Of a DNA stretch of 39,714 nucleotides, positions 7,094 to 16,317 are shown in pieces. The DNA lies in contig NZ_JTHN01000261.1 in NCBI RefSeq assembly GCF_001399685.1, positions 1 through 39,714 on the forward strand. The letters are read 5' to 3'. The translations under genes were made by a program, and so were the position numbers. This DNA is from Paenibacillus sp. A3. GTDB taxonomy: Bacteria; Bacillota; Bacilli; Paenibacillales; NBRC-103111. Under the pieces are notes generated by a model, which saw nothing but the letters and a program-made list of their open reading frames with translations, had not been told where the DNA came from and searched no databases. Position 1 is the stretch's first letter. Each line of letters starts with the position of its first letter.

Positions 7094-7129
7094 AAAAAAA
7101 GACTACACGTGAACCGCGTAGTCTTTTTT
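7094..7129 (-). terminator. Terminator overlapping the end of tyrA
   Basis: Stem AAAAAAGACTAC / GTAGTCTTTTTT. The ascending arm and loop are tyrA codons, and the stop TAG lies in the descending arm. The T-run on the minus strand ends the aro/trp/his/tyr transcript. Its symmetry could also stop plus-strand transcription. Confidence 0.83.
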
Positions 7130-8191
7130 AAGCAATTCCAGCGCTTTGTCCATTTGTCCTTCCTCCCGGAACGACAAGCGCAAAACACCGGGGACATCTT
7201 CCCGGCTTTCGATGATTTGAATGTTGCTGAGGTTGATCCGGTGGCTGCCGAGCAGCGTTGTAATCTGCGCGATGATTCCCGGATGGTCGGGCACGTCCAC
7301 ATAAATATCGTAGAACGAATGAATGACGCCCTTGCGCCGCTCCGGCAACCCGCTGCGGAACTGGTTGGCCTTCTGAAACTCGCGTTCGATGCCAGGACCG
7401 TCCTCCGCCTCCAACCGTCTGATGAACCCGGCAATTTCATCATTCCAGTCCCGAAGCAGCTTCAGGATCACCTCACGGTTGTTGATCAGAATGTCCCGCC
7501 AGATGACCGGATCGCTGGAAGCGATGCGCGTGATGTCGCGGAAACCGCCGGCCGCCAAATTCTGGTACAGCTCGTTCGATTCGTTATAGCGAGCGATTTG
7601 GTTCACGAGCGCCACGGCAATAATATGCGGCAGATGGCTGATTGCCCCAACAATCTCGTCATGCAGCACCGGGTCTACCTTCACCAGCTGCGCACGGGTA
7701 TGCTGAAGCAGCTCCGCAAGCCGGTCGTAGGCATCCTTCGGCGTTCCGGCACCCGGCGTCAGCACGTAAAAGGCGTTCTCGAATAATCGGGAGCTCGCCG
7801 CCTCCACGCCCGACTTTTCCTTGCCCGCCATCGGATGCCCTCCGATAAAATGGGCGCCAGGCAGCTGAAGGCGCGAAGCGCAGGCCGTTACGCTCGCTTT
7901 CGTGCTGCCTACATCGGTGATGACGCAGCCCGGTTTCAGCGGGAGCGCGGACAATTTGTGCAAATACTCCTCAAGGTTGCCGACCGGAACGCACAAAAAA
8001 ATAAAATCCGCTTCCGCCGCTGCTTCCTCAATCGAAGTGGTCGCATGATCCACGACTTCGCGCTTCAAATATTTCTCTACGGACTTCGGGTTATTGGAAT
8101 GGCCGACGACTGTCAGTCCCGGCTTCCCCTTGAAGCACAGGGCCAACGAGCCGCCGATCAATCCGACTCCGAATATGGAAACCTTTGTCAT
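7103..8191 (-). CDS. tyrA: Prephenate dehydrogenase with C-terminal ACT domain (TyrA)
   Basis: Oxidative decarboxylation of prephenate to 4-hydroxyphenylpyruvate with NAD+, the committed tyrosine step. It has 362 residues. The Rossmann nucleotide site is IFGVGLIGGSLA (about 6-17); the catalytic region includes GGHPMAGKEKSGVEAA and SHLPHIIA, typical of the family. An ACT domain occupies about 297-362 (YDIYVDVPDHPGIIAQITTL), likely sensing tyrosine. Its ATG overlaps the hisC stop by four bases (ATGA, 8188-8191), so the two are coupled. It is the last gene of the supraoperon here; the EPSP synthase gene that follows in Bacillus subtilis is absent. Confidence 0.96.
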   Translation of the reverse strand: MTKVSIFGVGLIGGSLALCFKGKPGLTVVGHSNNPKSVEKYLKREVVDHATTSIEEAAAEADFIFLCVPVGNLEEYLHKLSALPLKPGCVITDVGSTKASVTACASRLQLPGAHFIGGHPMAGKEKSGVEAASSRLFENAFYVLTPGAGTPKDAYDRLAELLQHTRAQLVKVDPVLHDEIVGAISHLPHIIAVALVNQIARYNESNELYQNLAAGGFRDITRIASSDPVIWRDILINNREVILKLLRDWNDEIAGFIRRLEAEDGPGIEREFQKANQFRSGLPERRKGVIHSFYDIYVDVPDHPGIIAQITTLLGSHRINLSNIQIIESREDVPGVLRLSFREEGQMDKALELLKKDYAVHV

Positions 8192-9288
8192 GAGACGGCC
8201 ACTTCGCTCAGAACTTGCTCCAGCGCCCCAAGGAATTTGTTGTTCTGCTCTTCGCTGCCTACCGTTACCCGGATCATGGTCGGGTAGCCCCAGCTCGGAT
8301 CGTGACGGACGATGATTCCTTTGCGCAGCAGTCCTTGGAATACCGCGCCTCCGTCCCGCTTCACGTCAACCATAATGAAGTTGCCGTGTGCATCGAAATA
8401 TGGCAGTCCCAGCTCGGCGAATTTCGCTGTCAGCTTACGGATTCCATTCGCGTTCGCCTCGCGGCAGGACTCGATAAATGCATCGTCGTTTACCGCCGCC
8501 AGCGCCGCTTTTTGGGCAAAGCTCGTCGTATTGAACGGCTCGCGCACTTGATTGATCGAGCGAACGACATCCGGATGGCCTACGCCGTAACCGATGCGCA
8601 AAGACGCCAAGCCGTAGATTTTGGAAAACGTGCGCAGCACGACGACATTATTGTGCTTCTCCAGCAGCTTGACGCTGTCCGGATATTGTCCGCTCACGTT
8701 GTATTCCGCATAAGCTTCGTCCAGCACGACCATGACGTTCTTCGGCACGGCCTCCAGGAACGCCGTAATTTCCGCTTCGTTCAGCATCGTCCCTGTCGGG
8801 TTGTTCGGGTTGCAGATCCAGACAATCTTCGTCCGGGAATTTACTTTGCCCAGCATCGCTTGCAGATCATGCTTTCCGTTCGCATCCACAGGCACCTCGA
8901 TCACCTTGGCCCCTTCGACCTCGGCGTTGTGCTTATACTGCGGAAACGTTGGATAAGCGGTAATGGTCTCGTCTTCCGGGGTCAGGAATGCGCGGGCGAT
9001 CATCAAGATCACTTCATCCGACCCTAGTCCGAAAATAATTTGATTCGGCTGTACCCCCAGCTTACCGGCAACGGCATTCGTCAGCTCAACGGCCCCGCCG
9101 TCCGGATAGATGCTGACTTGATCGAGCATTGCGGCAATCGCTTCTTTCGCTTTGGGTGAACACCCGAAAGGATTTTCATTGGAAGCAAGCTTGATCACTT
9201 CCGTCAGACCAAGCTCGCGCTTGACTTCGTCGATCGGTTTTCCCGGCTGGTAGACCGGGAGATGAACGATATTCTGTTTAGGCTGCAC
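8188..9288 (-). CDS. hisC: Histidinol-phosphate / aromatic aminotransferase (HisC)
   Basis: PLP-dependent aminotransferase of histidine synthesis. In Bacillus-type supraoperons the enzyme also transaminates phenylpyruvate and 4-hydroxyphenylpyruvate, which explains its place beside tyrA. It has about 366 residues. The PLP lysine lies in RTFSKIYGLASLRIGYG (Lys at about 223); the NPNNPTG and DEAYAEY motifs are present. The start is uncertain: GTG at 9288 has GAGGTG nine bases upstream and gives an N-terminus like known HisC proteins (QPKQNIVHLPVYQPGKP), whereas GTG at 9300 sits inside that Shine-Dalgarno. It is cut off from trpA by a terminator and a plus-strand gene, so it must have a promoter of its own; I found only weak candidates. 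Confidence 0.95.
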   Translation of the reverse strand: MQPKQNIVHLPVYQPGKPIDEVKRELGLTEVIKLASNENPFGCSPKAKEAIAAMLDQVSIYPDGGAVELTNAVAGKLGVQPNQIIFGLGSDEVILMIARAFLTPEDETITAYPTFPQYKHNAEVEGAKVIEVPVDANGKHDLQAMLGKVNSRTKIVWICNPNNPTGTMLNEAEITAFLEAVPKNVMVVLDEAYAEYNVSGQYPDSVKLLEKHNNVVVLRTFSKIYGLASLRIGYGVGHPDVVRSINQVREPFNTTSFAQKAALAAVNDDAFIESCREANANGIRKLTAKFAELGLPYFDAHGNFIMVDVKRDGGAVFQGLLRKGIIVRHDPSWGYPTMIRVTVGSEEQNNKFLGALEQVLSEVAVS

Positions 9289-9434
9289 GACAAAGGTCAC
9301 CTCGTCACATGAATTAGTAGCTCCAATACCGGAATCATTTCCCCATTAATTTTCGCACAAGTCTAAGAAAATGTTAAGCTTTATATTTGCTGCTATTTAA
9401 TAACCCATTTATTAACATAATAGGCCGAATTTCC

Positions 9435-9463
9435 TTGTTCTGTCTTGCAGTTCAACTTATAAT
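9435..9463 (+). promoter_or_regulatory. Probable sigma-A promoter of the plus-strand secreted-protein gene
   Basis: -35 TTGTTC (9435-9440), a 17-base spacer, -10 TATAAT (9458-9463). The -10 is perfect and the -35 poor. Start near 9470, about 34 bases before the TTG codon. The interval 9289-9434 is AT-rich and contains an inverted repeat TTAATAACCCATTTATTAA but no gene. Confidence 0.55.
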
Positions 9464-9503
9464 CTAGCTGTAAACTCATAGTTTGCTTTAAGGAGTGATT
9501 TAC

Positions 9504-9902
9504 TTGTTTAAACTCTTTGGAATTGCCGTTGTTGTCGCGACGATATTCTTCGGTTTGGCTGTGGTTCCACAAGTGGAAGCAGGATATGGTCATGTGTTCA
9601 AAACAGGAGATGGAAAATGGGACGGAAACGTTAAAACCACTTCCACTTACAATATGGCTGAAGTAGTGTTGTATAATCTTAAACCAAATGTCAAAGCATC
9701 AACGTTAAAGGTTCGGTTATGCAGCCGTTCAACCGGAAACTGTACGAACTACAAAACGGTGGGAGATTTCGAAGGCGCATATCTTGTAAGTTTCTCCTAT
9801 TTGAAACCTGCCACTTATGATGTCGATGTGGCGTATACGGGTTCCGGAAGTGTTTCCGGAAAACTGGATGCCATTGCCGGAAGGGAAATCCCCAAAAACT
9901 AG
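9504..9902 (+). CDS. Small secreted protein of unknown function
   Basis: The only convincing plus-strand gene in the window. It starts at TTG (9504), eight bases after AAGGAG, and encodes 132 residues. A signal peptide covers residues 1-26: a Lys near the N-terminus, a long hydrophobic core, and a likely cleavage after VEA. The mature part of about 106 residues is rich in Thr, Ser, Tyr and Val and has two cysteines (LCSRSTGNC) that could form a disulfide. Alternating residues such as TYDVDVAYTG suggest a beta-sandwich. I recognise no family. It is more AT-rich than its neighbours and interrupts the trpA-hisC junction, both of which suggest late insertion. Secretion and two-cysteine beta architecture fit an extracellular protein, but no activity can be assigned. 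Confidence 0.75.
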   Translation: MFKLFGIAVVVATIFFGLAVVPQVEAGYGHVFKTGDGKWDGNVKTTSTYNMAEVVLYNLKPNVKASTLKVRLCSRSTGNCTNYKTVGDFEGAYLVSFSYLKPATYDVDVAYTGSGSVSGKLDAIAGREIPKN

Positions 9903-9954
9903 GGTAGACGCCCCACCACGGCCTCTGCTCGTGAACGAACAACGAAAAATTCTA

Positions 9955-9992
9955 AACAGCCTCGCTAAATTCGTCAATTTAGCGAGGCTGTT
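9955..9992. terminator. Shared terminator between trpA and the plus-strand gene
   Basis: Perfect 17-base stem AACAGCCTCGCTAAATT / AATTTAGCGAGGCTGTT with a 4-base loop. It lies between two convergent genes. The minus side continues TAGAATTTTT; the plus side has a weaker T-tract. It most likely ends the trp transcript and may serve both strands. Confidence 0.82.
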
Positions 9993-9996
9993 CCCC

Positions 9997-10806
9997 TTAT
10001 CCAATCAGTTGTCGAACAAATTTATGAATTTGCAAGAGCCCTTGCGATTTTGTCGACTCATTCGTGAGGAGCGGCAGCGTTTCTTCCACCGTGCGCACCA
10101 AGGCGCTGCCCACCACAATCCCGTCGCACGTCCCCGCGAACCGCGCAAATTGCTCCGGCGTAGAGATGCCGAAGCCGATGGCGATCGGCAGATCGGTCGA
10201 CGATTTAACGGTAGTCAAAAATTCGTCAATGCCGCTGTGGAACTCGGTCCGCGTCCCCGTAACGCCGAGCGACGATACGCAGTAAACGAAGCCGCTGGCG
10301 CGCGAAGCGATTCGCTGCACGCGTTCTTTGGATGTCGGCGCGACAAGCGGGATGAGATGAAGGCCGTGCTGCTGCGCCAGCGCCCGTACCTCTTCATCTT
10401 CCTCCATCGGCAGATCGGGAATAATAAGTCCGTCAATTCCATTTTCTTGCAGAAGCTTAAAAATTCGGTCAAGCCCCGTTTGCAGCACAGGGTTATAATA
10501 AGTAAATAAAATAAACGGGATTTCGCAGCCTTCGCTGCGCGCCTCGCGGGCCGCTCCGATGCAATCGAGAATCGAGATGCGATTCGCTTTGAGCGCGCGC
10601 ATGGACGAGCGTTGAATAACCGGGCCGTCCGCCAGCGGGTCCGAATAAGGAACGCCCAGCTCGATCATGGCGGCTCCGGCTTTCTCAAGCTCTTTTATGA
10701 TGTCAACCGAGGTCCGCACGTCCGGGTCCCCGATCGTCAAAAACGGGATGAAAGCCGGCTGTTTTTGCTCACGCAGCTCGGCAAATTTCCGGTCAATGCG
10801 ATTCAT
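9997..10806 (-). CDS. trpA: Tryptophan synthase alpha subunit (TrpA)
   Basis: Cleaves indole-3-glycerol phosphate to indole and glyceraldehyde 3-phosphate; the indole is channelled to TrpB. It has 269 residues in a TIM barrel. The catalytic Glu is in [16 protein letters not shown] and the catalytic Asp in [11 protein letters not shown]; the phosphate-binding loop GFGIST and the SLGVTGTR segment are also present. Its ATG lies inside the end of trpB (14-base overlap), with GGGAGG upstream, so translation is coupled. A terminator follows directly after the stop, making this the last gene of the trp block. Confidence 0.97.
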   Translation of the reverse strand: MNRIDRKFAELREQKQPAFIPFLTIGDPDVRTSVDIIKELEKAGAAMIELGVPYSDPLADGPVIQRSSMRALKANRISILDCIGAAREARSEGCEIPFILFTYYNPVLQTGLDRIFKLLQENGIDGLIIPDLPMEEDEEVRALAQQHGLHLIPLVAPTSKERVQRIASRASGFVYCVSSLGVTGTRTEFHSGIDEFLTTVKSSTDLPIAIGFGISTPEQFARFAGTCDGIVVGSALVRTVEETLPLLTNESTKSQGLLQIHKFVRQLIG

Positions 10807-11998
10807 CGGCAGTTCCTCCCAAATAACTCATAATCGCTTCCACGTCCTTGTCGCCGCGTCCGGAAAGACTGACAACAATAATTTCGTCTTTGCTCATCCC
10901 AGGCGCCCGCTTGATCGTCTCGGCGATGGCGTGCGCGCTTTCCAGTGCCGGGATGATCCCTTCCTTGCGGCTTAGCAACTGCAGCGCGTCCAACGCTTCT
11001 TTATCCGTAATCGGGACGTATTCCGCCCGGCCGGTATCTTTCAAATGAGCATGCTCCGGCCCAACGCCCGGATAGTCAAGACCTGCGGATATCGAGTGCG
11101 CTTCCTGCACTTGGCCGAATTCGTCTTGCAACAAGTAGCTGTATGAGCCCTGGAACACCCCTTGGCTTCCTTTCGTCATCGTCGCGGCATGCTTATCCGT
11201 ATCGACGCCTCGTCCGGCGGCCTCTACACCGATCAAACGCACGTTCTCATCCTGCACAAACGGATAGAACATCCCGATCGCATTGCTGCCTCCGCCTACG
11301 GCTGCGATAACCGCATCCGGCAGCCGCCCTTCCAGCTCCAGAATTTGCTTGCGGGATTCATCGCCGATAATGCGCTGGAAGTCCCGCACCATCATCGGAT
11401 ACGGATGCGGTCCTGTTGCCGAACCGAGGATATAGAACGTATCGTCAACGTGGCTTACCCAATAACGCAGCGTCTCGTTGCAGGCGTCCTTCAGTGTCCG
11501 GGTGCCGGAAAGCACCGGAACCACTTCCGTGCCGAGCAGGTTCATCCGGAACACGTTGAGCTGCTGCCGCTTCATGTCCTCCTCGCCCATGAACACCTTG
11601 CATTCGAAGCCGAGCAGCGCTGCGACCGTCGCAGTAGCAACGCCATGCTGGCCGGCGCCGGTTTCGGCGATAATTTTCGTTTTGCCCATCCACTTCGCAA
11701 GCAGCCCTTGGCCGAGCGCGTTGTTGATCTTGTGGGCGCCTGTATGGTTTAAATCTTCGCGCTTCAAGTAGATTTTGGCGCCGCCCAAATGCTCGGTCAA
11801 CCGTCCTGCATAATATAAAGAAGTCGGACGTCCCGAATAACGGTGCAGCCAGTAGTTCAGCTCCTCCTGAAACCGAGCGTCTTTTGCGTATTTTTTAAAC
11901 GATTCTTCCAGCTCGATCAAAGCGTTCATCAGCGTTTCCGGCACATAACGCCCGCCGAACTTGCCAAATCGGCCATGAATATCCGGTCCGTTATACAA
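10793..11998 (-). CDS. trpB: Tryptophan synthase beta subunit (TrpB)
   Basis: PLP enzyme that joins indole and L-serine to make tryptophan. It has 401 residues from a TTG start at 11998, which overlaps the trpF stop by eight bases and has GAGAGGG nine bases upstream. A longer open frame to 12076 lies within trpF and has no support. The N-terminus [20 protein letters not shown] is typical. The PLP lysine lies in HTGAHKINN; the glycine-rich phosphate site is [13 protein letters not shown], and GAGQHGVA is conserved. It forms the alpha2-beta2 complex with TrpA. Confidence 0.96.
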   Translation of the reverse strand: MYNGPDIHGRFGKFGGRYVPETLMNALIELEESFKKYAKDARFQEELNYWLHRYSGRPTSLYYAGRLTEHLGGAKIYLKREDLNHTGAHKINNALGQGLLAKWMGKTKIIAETGAGQHGVATATVAALLGFECKVFMGEEDMKRQQLNVFRMNLLGTEVVPVLSGTRTLKDACNETLRYWVSHVDDTFYILGSATGPHPYPMMVRDFQRIIGDESRKQILELEGRLPDAVIAAVGGGSNAIGMFYPFVQDENVRLIGVEAAGRGVDTDKHAATMTKGSQGVFQGSYSYLLQDEFGQVQEAHSISAGLDYPGVGPEHAHLKDTGRAEYVPITDKEALDALQLLSRKEGIIPALESAHAIAETIKRAPGMSKDEIIVVSLSGRGDKDVEAIMSYLGGTADESH

Positions 11999-12683
11999 TG
12001 GTCTGCACCCTCTCGACGAATTTTTTAATTTTCTCGATATCTTTGACGCCTTCCGTTTCAACGCCGCTGGACACATCTACGCCATCGGGTGCATACGCAT
12101 CGAGCAGGTCCCGCACATTATCCGGCTGCAGCCCTCCGGCCACAAGCAGCGGAATGCCGGCTTCCCGGCACCAGGCGAGATAAGGCGGAATCGTATCCCA
12201 AGCAAACGTTTTGCCCGAACCCCCGCCGTACACCGGATCGTGCGTATCCAGCAGCATGCCGTCTACAGCATAACGGTACGGCTCCAGCCTGCTTGTGCCT
12301 TGGGACTCCTCTCCCGCCCTCGCTTCACCGGCCTTCACGGCAAATACCTTAAATACGCGCGTCTCCGGAAAAGCATGCTTCACAGCGCGACAAAACTCGG
12401 CGCTCTCTTCCCCGTGAAGCTGCACGACGTCCAGCGCCGCCTCCCGCAGCACCGCCTCCAGCTCTTCCACCGTCGGATTCACGAAGACGCCGACGGCTAC
12501 AGGCGCCTTCGCCCCGGCAGCCGACTTCATGCTGCGGATCATCTCGCCGGCCTGATGCGGCGTGACCTGCCGCTTGCTCGGCGCAAAGACGAAGCCGACA
12601 TAATCCACCGGGAGTACGGCGACCTGCTCCGCCATATCAACCGTCCGTAGACCGCATATTTTCACGCTCACACGCACTGTCAT
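11991..12683 (-). CDS. trpF: Phosphoribosylanthranilate isomerase (TrpF)
   Basis: Third tryptophan step: Amadori rearrangement of N-(5'-phosphoribosyl)anthranilate to CdRP. It has 230 residues in a TIM barrel. The catalytic Cys is in VKICGLR and the catalytic Asp in GVDVSSGVE; the segment VQLHGEE is also conserved. The ATG at 12683 has AAGGAG ten bases upstream, and that Shine-Dalgarno is part of the last trpC codons. The gene begins seven bases after the trpC stop and overlaps the start of trpB. Confidence 0.95.
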   Translation of the reverse strand: MTVRVSVKICGLRTVDMAEQVAVLPVDYVGFVFAPSKRQVTPHQAGEMIRSMKSAAGAKAPVAVGVFVNPTVEELEAVLREAALDVVQLHGEESAEFCRAVKHAFPETRVFKVFAVKAGEARAGEESQGTSRLEPYRYAVDGMLLDTHDPVYGGGSGKTFAWDTIPPYLAWCREAGIPLLVAGGLQPDNVRDLLDAYAPDGVDVSSGVETEGVKDIEKIKKFVERVQTIV

Positions 12684-12690
12684 CCGCTGC

Positions 12691-13500
12691 TCACTCCTTA
12701 CCGGCACCCGCCTCAGAGTAAGAGCCCATCAAGGTATGGACGGCTTCGGAAACATCCGGCTGGCGCATAAAATGCTCGCCTACGAGCACCGCATGAGCCC
12801 CGACCGAGCGGAGCCATTCGATCTCCTCCGGTTTCGAGATGCCGCTTTCGCTGACGACGGTTGTTCCTTTCGGGATAGAGTCCACAAGCTGCTCCGTCGT
12901 GCGAAGATCGGTCACGAACGTTTGGAGATTGCGGTTGTTGATGCCGACCATGGTCGGGTTCAGCTCCAGCACGCGGGCCAGTTCCTCCTGATCGTGCACT
13001 TCAATCAGCACATCCAGACCGATACTATGGGCGATCGACTGGAATTGGCGCATCTGCTCGGTCGTCAGGATAGCGGCGATCAGTAGAATCGCGTCGGCTC
13101 CGATGCAGCGCGCCTCATAGATTTGATGCGGATCGATCGTAAAATCTTTACGCAGAAGCGGCACGCCGACGGCCTGCCTCACCCGGCTCAAATAATCGTT
13201 GGAGCCTTGAAAATACGGAGCGTCGGTCAGTACCGACAGGCAATCCGCTCCAGCCTCCTCGTAAGCCTTCGCCAACCGGACAGGCTCGAAATCTTCCCGG
13301 ATCAAGCCCTTGGAAGGCGAGGCCTTCTTCACCTCCGCGATCAGTCCCATCGGACGCTTCCGTCCTGCGCTCAATGCGCGCTCGAACCCGAGGCACGGCG
13401 CCAGTCCGGCGATCGTTTTTTCCATTTCGGCGATGGTAATCCGCTCTTTAAGCGACGCTACTTCCTGCCGTTTGGTTGCAACAATGCGATCAAGAAACAT
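12691..13500 (-). CDS. trpC: Indole-3-glycerol phosphate synthase (TrpC)
   Basis: Ring closure of CdRP to indole-3-glycerol phosphate. It has 269 residues in a TIM barrel. Conserved pieces are IAEVKKASPSKG (the catalytic lysine region), LLRKDFTIDPHQIYEAR, LIEVHDQEEL, GINNRNLQTF and SESGISKPEE. The ATG at 13500 lies within the last codons of trpD (11-base overlap) with GGGGGAAGAG upstream. TrpC and TrpF are separate proteins here, as in Bacillus. Confidence 0.97.
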   Translation of the reverse strand: MFLDRIVATKRQEVASLKERITIAEMEKTIAGLAPCLGFERALSAGRKRPMGLIAEVKKASPSKGLIREDFEPVRLAKAYEEAGADCLSVLTDAPYFQGSNDYLSRVRQAVGVPLLRKDFTIDPHQIYEARCIGADAILLIAAILTTEQMRQFQSIAHSIGLDVLIEVHDQEELARVLELNPTMVGINNRNLQTFVTDLRTTEQLVDSIPKGTTVVSESGISKPEEIEWLRSVGAHAVLVGEHFMRQPDVSEAVHTLMGSYSEAGAGKE

Positions 13501-14533
13501 AGCTCTCTTCCCCCGTACATTGGACTAATTGCTCCAGCTTCGCTTGGGCCTGGCCCGAATCGATAACCGAGGCGGCCAGCTTTACGCCTTCCTGCAGCGT
13601 TCCGGCCATCCCGGTAACGTAGAAGCACGCTCCGGCATTGGCCAGCACGATATCCCGGCAAGCACCGGTCTCGCCGGCAAAGATGCGGCGAATAATGCCC
13701 GCGTTCACATGGGCGTCTCCTCCGATGACATCCTTGATGCTGTAAGTGCGAAGCCCCAACTCATCCGGCGTGATTTCAAAAGTACGAATGTTCCCGTCCT
13801 TCAGCTCGGTCACCTGCGTACCGGCAGAGATGCTGATTTCGTCCAGTCCATCGAGACTGGCGACCACGAGCGCACGCTTTACGCCTAGCGCCTGCATCAC
13901 ATGGGCGATCGTTTCCGTTTTGCCGCGGTCGAAGATACCGAGCACCTGGCGGTCGGCTCCGGCCGGGTTCGTGAGCGGGCCCAGCAAGTTAAACACAGTG
14001 CGGACGCCAAGCTCCCTGCGCGGAGTGGCGACGTGCCGCATCGATTGATGATACAGCTGCGCAAACATGAAGCAGATTCCGACCTGCTCCAGGCAGCGTG
14101 CCGCCTGCTGCTGATTCAATTGAATATTGACGCCAAGCGCCTCGAGCACGTCGGCGCTGCCGCTTTTGCTGGACATGGCCCGGTTCCCATGCTTCGCCAC
14201 ACGGATGCCGCCCGCCGCCGCTACGATGGCCGCCGTCGTCGAAATGTTGAACGTATCTGCGCCATCACCGCCAGTGCCGCACGTATCGAGCAGATTCGTC
14301 TGTCTGGTGCTGACCCGGCTTGCTTTCATCCGCATCGTCTCGGCAAACCCGGCAATTTCCTCGATCGTTTCCCCTTTCATGCGGAGTACCGCAAGCAAAG
14401 CTCCGATCTGCGAAGGCGTCGCCCCGCCTTCCATAATGTCGGACATCACATCGCGCGCCTCGGACCGCGTCAAATGCTGCAGCCCGATAATTTTCCCAAT
14501 CGCCTGTTGAACCGTCAAAGTCGTTTGCTCCAT
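13490..14533 (-). CDS. trpD: Anthranilate phosphoribosyltransferase (TrpD)
   Basis: Transfers phosphoribose from PRPP to anthranilate. It has 347 residues. The PRPP-binding loop GTGGDGADTFNIST, KHGNRAMSSKSGSADVLEALG and the metal/anthranilate region GLDEISI are all present. The ATG at 14533 has AAAGGGGAGG upstream. It directly follows trpE with no trpG between them, as in Bacillus, where the glutamine amidotransferase subunit is supplied by pabA in the folate operon; no amidotransferase gene is in this window. Confidence 0.97.
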   Translation of the reverse strand: MEQTTLTVQQAIGKIIGLQHLTRSEARDVMSDIMEGGATPSQIGALLAVLRMKGETIEEIAGFAETMRMKASRVSTRQTNLLDTCGTGGDGADTFNISTTAAIVAAAGGIRVAKHGNRAMSSKSGSADVLEALGVNIQLNQQQAARCLEQVGICFMFAQLYHQSMRHVATPRRELGVRTVFNLLGPLTNPAGADRQVLGIFDRGKTETIAHVMQALGVKRALVVASLDGLDEISISAGTQVTELKDGNIRTFEITPDELGLRTYSIKDVIGGDAHVNAGIIRRIFAGETGACRDIVLANAGACFYVTGMAGTLQEGVKLAASVIDSGQAQAKLEQLVQCTGEESYVS

Positions 14534-14563
14534 TGTCCGTGCCTCCCCTTTATCCCGATTGTA

Positions 14564-16105
14564 TTACTGATAATAATCGTGATTGATCAATGCATACTCC
14601 GGCGGTTTCGATGCAAAAACGGCTTCCGCCATGCGGATCGATTTCAGCATGCCCTTGGCTTTGTTGATCGTCTCCTGGTACTCGTTCTCCGGAACGGAAT
14701 CCCAGACGATCCCTGCGCCTGCTTGGACATAAGCTTTGCCATTTTTGAATACGATGGTGCGGATCGTAATGCATGTATCGAGGTTGCCCGAGAAGCCGAA
14801 GTAACCGATGGCTCCGGCGTAAGGACCGCGCGCTTCGTTCTCCAGCTCGGCGATGATTTCCATCGCTCTGAGCTTCGGAGCACCCGAGACAGTACCGGCG
14901 GGCAGGCACGAAATAAAAGCGTCGAAGAAATCCTTGTCCTTCGCCAGCTTGCCGGAAACGTTGGAAACGATATGCATGACATGGGAATAGCGCTCGATTT
15001 GCATGAACGTGTCGCATTTCACCGTGCCGAATTCTGAGACGCGCCCGAGGTCGTTGCGGCCAAGATCCACGAGCATCAAGTGCTCGGCGCGCTCTTTCTC
15101 GTCCGCCAACAACTCTTGTTCGAGCGCGAGGTCTTCTTCGGTCGTCTGCCCGCGTGGACGGGTGCCGGCGATCGGCCGGGTCTCCACCTTCTCGTCTTCA
15201 ACACGGACAAGCAGCTCGGGGGATGTGCCGACGATGACTTCCTCATCCATTTTGAGGCAGTACATGTAAGGCGACGGATTCATCGTCCTCAGGATGCGGT
15301 ATACGTGCAGCGGCGAAATGTCCGTTTCGATCTCGAAGCGCTGGGACAGGACCACTTGAAAAATATCGCCTGACCGGATATACTCCTTCGCTTGATCGAC
15401 GTTGGCCAGAAACTGCTCCTTTGTCACGTTCGAGCGAACTTCCCCCAAATCGACGTCATCGGGGATGGATTGGTGTTTCATCGTCAGCGCCGGCAGCGGG
15501 CGTTTCAGGCGTTCGATGGTCGCATCGATTTTGGCGCATGTTTTTTCGTAAGCGGCGACGATGTCCGCTTCCGTTCCGTGGGGAGGCACATGCACGTTGG
15601 CGATGACTTTCAGCTGCTGCTTAAAATGGTCGAACACGATCACTTGATCGCAAAACATAAAGTCCAAATCGTTCATCTGCAGATCGTCCTGCCGATGCGC
15701 CGGCAGCTTCTCGTAATACTGCAGCAGATCATAACCGAAAAATCCGACGGCTCCACCCGTAAAGCGGGGCAAATCCGGCAACGAAGGGCTCGTATACGCG
15801 CTTAAATGCGCTTTAAGCACATCCACCGGCTTTTCCTTCGAGGTCGTCGTTCCTTCCGGACCTTCGATGCGAGTCACACCGTTTTTGGCCTGAATAAACA
15901 TAAACGGGTCGGTTCCGATAAAAGAATATCGCGCCCATTTGATCCCGCCCTCGACGCTTTCCAGCAAGAAGGCACGCTTCTCTTCGTAAAAATGTTGAAA
16001 TACGCGGATCGGCGTCTCCGTATCGGCCATCAAATGGCGGACGACGGGGATCAGGTTATACTGGCTGGCAAGCCGAACGACTTCCTTTGCTTCCGGTGTG
16101 TGCAT
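14564..16105 (-). CDS. trpE: Anthranilate synthase component I (TrpE)
   Basis: Makes anthranilate from chorismate with ammonia delivered by the amidotransferase subunit. It has 513 residues: an N-terminal regulatory domain followed by the chorismate-binding domain from about residue 230. The signature blocks are IAGTRPRG, RAEHLMLVDLGRNDLG, LPAGTVSGAPKLRAMEII and YAGAIGYFGFSGN. I took the ATG at 16105 because GGAG lies eight bases before it; an ATG two codons upstream (16111) almost touches that site. First gene of the trp block, with a 300-base leader carrying a (G/U)AG array and an attenuator, so transcription should be set by TRAP. Confidence 0.95.
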   Translation of the reverse strand: MHTPEAKEVVRLASQYNLIPVVRHLMADTETPIRVFQHFYEEKRAFLLESVEGGIKWARYSFIGTDPFMFIQAKNGVTRIEGPEGTTTSKEKPVDVLKAHLSAYTSPSLPDLPRFTGGAVGFFGYDLLQYYEKLPAHRQDDLQMNDLDFMFCDQVIVFDHFKQQLKVIANVHVPPHGTEADIVAAYEKTCAKIDATIERLKRPLPALTMKHQSIPDDVDLGEVRSNVTKEQFLANVDQAKEYIRSGDIFQVVLSQRFEIETDISPLHVYRILRTMNPSPYMYCLKMDEEVIVGTSPELLVRVEDEKVETRPIAGTRPRGQTTEEDLALEQELLADEKERAEHLMLVDLGRNDLGRVSEFGTVKCDTFMQIERYSHVMHIVSNVSGKLAKDKDFFDAFISCLPAGTVSGAPKLRAMEIIAELENEARGPYAGAIGYFGFSGNLDTCITIRTIVFKNGKAYVQAGAGIVWDSVPENEYQETINKAKGMLKSIRMAEAVFASKPPEYALINHDYYQ

Positions 16106-16154
16106 CGTCATCTCTCCTCTTCTCAACTCAAAAATAACTGGGCTCTGCAAACGT

Positions 16155-16181
16155 AAAAAAGCCTCTACGCATCGTAGAGGC
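16155..16181 (-). terminator. trp attenuator terminator
   Basis: Stem GCCTCTACG / CGTAGAGGC with a 3-base loop, followed by TTTTTT on the minus strand, 50 bases before the trpE ATG. The 5' arm CTCTAC can pair with GTAGAG inside the TRAP-site array, so an antiterminator would exclude it. Confidence 0.87.
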
Positions 16182-16317
16182 AGTATTCAGCGGATGAAGG
16201 ATTCGTCCAAACGGAAAGTACTCCCTAAGTACGTCAAGCAGCCCTAGGGTAGGTTAAAATAAACCTGCCGATAGTGCGCCGTACGCATCCTGACGGTTCT
16301 TTCCACGAACGGATAAT

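Noticed and set aside
9289..9434. Promoter for hisC in the gap before the plus-strand gene
   Set aside because: Candidates such as TTGTGC-17-TGATTC match only half of each hexamer. A promoter is required by the layout, but I cannot place it.
9393..9593. 66-codon minus-strand ORF overlapping the secreted-protein gene
   Set aside because: No Shine-Dalgarno, overlaps the better-supported plus-strand signal peptide, and no recognisable features.
13901..15037. 378-codon plus-strand open frame opposite trpD/trpE
   Set aside because: It lies wholly antisense to two certain genes. The residue pattern is rich in R, H and D as expected for a complementary-frame shadow, and no ribosome-binding site or family resemblance is seen.
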